NCBI GenBank assembly: GCA_019321725.1
Contig: CM033120.1
Location: forward strand, 18,626,786 to 18,690,785
Direction of reading: 5' to 3'
Length of the DNA: 64,000 nt
Origin: Paulownia fortunei
Taxonomy: Eukaryota > Streptophyta > Magnoliopsida > Lamiales > Paulowniaceae
The position numbers and the translations under genes were made by a program. The notes beneath the pieces are model-generated. The model worked only from the letters and a program-made list of their open reading frames with translations, was not told where the DNA came from and ran no database searches. Below, in pieces: positions 60,828-64,000 of this stretch (position 1 is its first letter; each line of letters opens with the position of its first letter).

Positions 60828-63800
60828 ATGGAGGGCACTCAGCTCAACGCCAACTCAGCAGCCCTCACTGAGTCGTCAGCGGATCGTCCGGTTAGAGTAT
60901 ATGCTGACGGAATTTACGATCTTTTTCACTTTGGCCACGCTCGTTCCCTCGAACAAGCCAAGAAAACGTAATAATATCATTATTATTATTGCTAATCCCC
61001 TTTTCTCTTTCTTTCTCTACGACAGTATTTATTTTGTCCATTCCTGGTACGTTAATCTTCATTTGGTTAGGGTTGTCTAATTTCGAGTTCCTGCAATATT
61101 TTCTGTCAGTATCCTATGGCCTTACTGATTAGTTTGAAATTTCAGAAAGAAAGAATCCTATGATGCGTTGCAAGAGTGCATCACATGTATCCTTGCGAAA
61201 TGAAGGCCCAAGTTTTTCTTTTCTCAAAAGCCAAAACGTAGAATTTTTTTCTCAAATGTGGAAATTTTACTTCTGAAATTTGTTTAAAGGAAAATGTAAA
61301 TAGATTCCTACCTAGCATTCTGTTTTAAAATCTTAAGCCTTTTCATCTCCACGTCAAGAATAGCCTGTTAATAGTTTGACAGAGACTTGATTTTGCGTGC
61401 TGTAATTTTGGATTTTAGGCTTGCATTTTATAATACTATTCAGTCTTCCATAAAACAGCGGTGTTGCATGTGTCATTGAGTGACTTCTGTGATAACCATG
61501 TGGCAATGCATGTCTGCGAGAAGATCAGCCCCCTTTAATACAGTGCTCGCACAGAAAGTAAGTTTTTTGACAAGAATGAGGAGATGACTAAGAACATGAT
61601 TTTCCCAACACGAATTTACATTATGGTAATCTCCTATGAATCTCAATAGTTCTATATCATTGTTTTGAGATGGAGGCAATCCCTAGTAACACAGTTCTTT
61701 CTAGAGCATTTTCCACATGTTTTTGTTGATAGCTGACTTGTTCATTATTAGTCTTTGGTTGGAATTAAATCTAGTTGCAATGCAAGGTGTCAAGGCTAAC
61801 TTCTTTGCAAGTTTTTGCTTTGAGTATCTGCGAAGGATGTTTCTAAGCTTTTTGACTTTAGACTATAATCAATTTCAATATAGGTTCCCAAATACTTACC
61901 TTCTTGTTGGATGCTGCAACGATGAGGTCACCCACAAATACAAGGGAAAAACTGTTATGACTGATAAGGAGCGCTATGAATCTCTCCGCCATTGCAGGTC
62001 TGCAGACGTGAACATTGAATTCAATGCTTTATGTTACATCATTTTAGTTTATCTCATGAATATTGACGAAATAGTTTGGATGAATATTCTGTAGTATATC
62101 TCTGTAGATAATCTATGTCCTGAAGAATTAAACCTGGGTTTTAGATGATCTAGAAGGTAATGCTTACGAGGTATATTTACCAAAGTTTCATTGGTTGTTG
62201 GCTTGTAACCTAACCAAAGATAAGATAAAATCGGAAGATTCCATTTGTAATAGGTCATGTACCAAAAATGCATAAAATTTGCTTTAAAGGGACTTGAGCT
62301 TCCGACAGTTTCTCGGCCTTGGTGCTCTTAACCATCAAACTAAGGCCTCTTTGGCAGTGCTGGTGTTTTATCTTTTTCTGCACCAGAATACATTTTCATG
62401 AATCGTAACACACATCATTATGTACTGTTCATGTCACTGATTTAGCTTCTTCATACACTTAGTCTGAGCATTTTACTGAACTAGCTTTTTCAGGATCTGG
62501 ATGCTGTGTAATCTATCTTTTCCTGTGTGTCATTTGGATTCCTTGTTTCTCTTTCAAAGGTGGGTTGATGAAGTTATTCCAGATGCACCATGGGTGATCA
62601 CACAGGACTTTCTTGATAAGCATCACTTTGACTATGTGGCTCACGACTCTCTTCTGTAAGGTTAACCAGCCCAAAAAACTCTTCTGTTTTCTCGTCTATT
62701 TTAAGGATGTTAGTACTTAAAGTAAGATACATTGATGATATTGGGTTCCCTCTTTCACCGGGGTTTTATACAAAGGTGTAGTTGAGTTCAATGATGTCAT
62801 TCTGTTTTTGTATAATTCTTCAACTAGAATTTCTAGGACTCTGCCTGAAAGTGGTAGCTCTGGGCTGTCGGAGTAGTAGGCCTTTATGCCTAGTATGACG
62901 CATAAATGTATTATTTGGTTTAGTTTATGAACGTGTTAATTCTTTTCCTCCCTCTACATGTCAGTTATGCTGATGCAAGTGGGGCTGGCAAAGACGTTTA
63001 TGAATATGTGAGTTACGTATTGTAATGTAGTTATATCATTCTCTGGGATTGCTGTTTCTCTGATTTTCTGCTTGGTCTTCTTTGTAGCCTTTCTACTGAC
63101 CCATGTCTTATTTGGTTTCTATTTGTGATCTCTTTTTTATTTTTGTTTTTATTATTATTTTGACTAATCCAAATTTATATTGATCAACCAAAGTAATTTT
63201 TGAGAGATTCCCCAGTCATGGTACAAATCATCCAGAAAATATGAGCCAGCACAGAAAATCAAGGCTTTTATAATTGCCTATGGTAGAGATAAAAGATGTG
63301 AACTTGACTTTCTTGCGCCCCCCATAATATCTATTCCTCAAGTTGACTTCCTTACACTTTCCCTGTTTTGTATTTTATATAAAGTTGAATTTTTTATTGA
63401 CTTTTTGCCTGTTACATTTTTCGTTTTGATGCATGTTAGGTTCATATGCTTGATGTTTAATCTCTTTGTCTACGTCAAGTCCATTGGTAAATTTAAGGAG
63501 ACAAAGCACAATGAAGAATCTGCACATCTGACATAATTATGCGGATTGTAAAAGATTATAATGAGTATGTGATGCGCAACTTGGACAGAGGCTACACTAT
63601 GAAGGAACTTGGCCTTAGCTATGTGAAAGTACGTTCTTATTCTTCAGATAAATGACTGTACTTGTCGAAATTGTTACAAGCATTTTATCAGTAGTTCCTT
63701 TGTGAAATATTTACCTTTATTTTGTTGTAAGGAAAAAAGATTAAGGGTTAACAGGGGGCTAAAGAAGTTGCGCAAAAAAGTGAAGAAACAGCAAGAGAAA

Positions 63801-64000
63801 GTGGAAGAGAAGGTAAAAATGTTTCTTTGAAGTATTGTGCTGTCTTAGTAAAATTTTATGATGAGGATGAGAGCATGGTTCTTAATGGATATGATCATGC
63901 AGATACAAACAGTAGCAAAAAGTGCCAGCATGCAACGTAGCATATGGGTAGAAAATGCTGATCGATTGGTTTCCGGGTTTCTTGAGATGTTTGAAGAAGG
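60828..64000 (+). pseudogene. CCT: CTP:phosphocholine cytidylyltransferase (CCT) copy with disabling lesions, runs off the window
   Basis: Readable exons: 60828-60967, 61884-61997, 62560-62655, 62965-63007, about 63480-63628, 63732-63812 and 63903 onward. They encode the cytidylyltransferase core: [20 protein letters not shown] with its HxGH motif, [42 protein letters not shown], then the amphipathic helix region. Active CCT makes CDP-choline in phosphatidylcholine synthesis. Lesions: the expected acceptor before GTCAAG (63474) reads AC, not AG. One base is missing near 63513-63518 inside what should be the RTxGISTS signature, leading to TAA at 63534-63536, after which the correct frame resumes as [12 protein letters not shown]. 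Unusual substitutions include SLLY for the conserved SLPY. Using the AG at 63478-63479 would repair splicing but not the frameshift. It is most likely a young pseudogene; assembly error is the alternative. The 3' end is outside the window. Confidence 0.78.
62150..62352 (-). repeat. tRNA-derived SINE-like element in the third CCT exon's upstream intron
   Basis: On the minus strand a box-A-like TAGTTTGATGGTTAAGAGC (62324-62342) precedes a box-B-like GGAAGCTCAAGTCCC (62289-62303), with the spacing expected for an internal Pol III promoter. It sits in the intron between 61997 and 62560. The 3' limit is uncertain; no clear target duplication was found. Confidence 0.4.

Overview
The window is nuclear DNA from a flowering plant, almost certainly a eudicot. 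The evidence is AT-rich intergenic DNA, GT-AG introns of roughly 75 bp to 2 kb, CT/GA microsatellites at leaders and introns, and eight protein genes whose closest recognisable relatives are plant-specific. I could not narrow the species. All gene models were built by hand from splice sites and protein-family similarity. For the six intact genes the spliced lengths add up to complete reading frames.

Layout, left to right: (1) 2247-9968 (+), KUP/HAK/KT potassium transporter of the KUP10/KUP11 clade, 8 coding exons, 791 aa. (2) 13992-25592 (+), CHD-type chromatin remodeller CHR4/PICKLE-RELATED 1, 10 coding exons, 2300 aa, with a long CT-rich leader. (3) 27211-29554 (+), urease accessory protein UreD, 8 exons, 294 aa. 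(4) 32647-34235 (+), a PLATZ zinc-binding transcription factor that carries an in-frame stop and a C-terminal frameshift, so probably a pseudogene. (5) 37430-43055 (-), organellar phenylalanyl-tRNA synthetase, 10 exons, 441 aa. (6) 46835-52877 (+), copper P1B-ATPase RAN1/HMA7, 9 exons, 993 aa. (7) 54274-56770 (+), a small organelle-type single-RRM protein, 4 exons, 148 aa. (8) 60828 to the window end (+), CTP:phosphocholine cytidylyltransferase, which looks decayed: missing splice acceptor, 1-nt frameshift in a family signature, and several radical substitutions.

The genes do not form a pathway; this is an ordinary gene-dense euchromatic block. In Arabidopsis, CHR4 and RAN1 are neighbours (At5g44800/At5g44790) and KUP11 and UreD lie close together (At2g35060/At2g35035). 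This window interleaves both pairs, which fits an ancestral gene order split by duplication and gene loss in the Arabidopsis lineage.

Non-genic material includes an 800-bp hAT-like non-autonomous transposon (58122-58921) filled by a long purine tract, two tRNA-derived SINE-like pieces, a possible degraded Stowaway-like MITE, an unusual interleaved pair of perfect inverted repeats (53895-53982) and many microsatellites. I saw no rRNA, intact tRNA, CRISPR array, prokaryotic operon or viral insertion. I did not find a convincing undescribed biological system. The most notable observations are the two decaying genes, the interleaved palindromes, the start-overlapping uORF in CHR4 and the small SR-like reading frame at 57553-57725.
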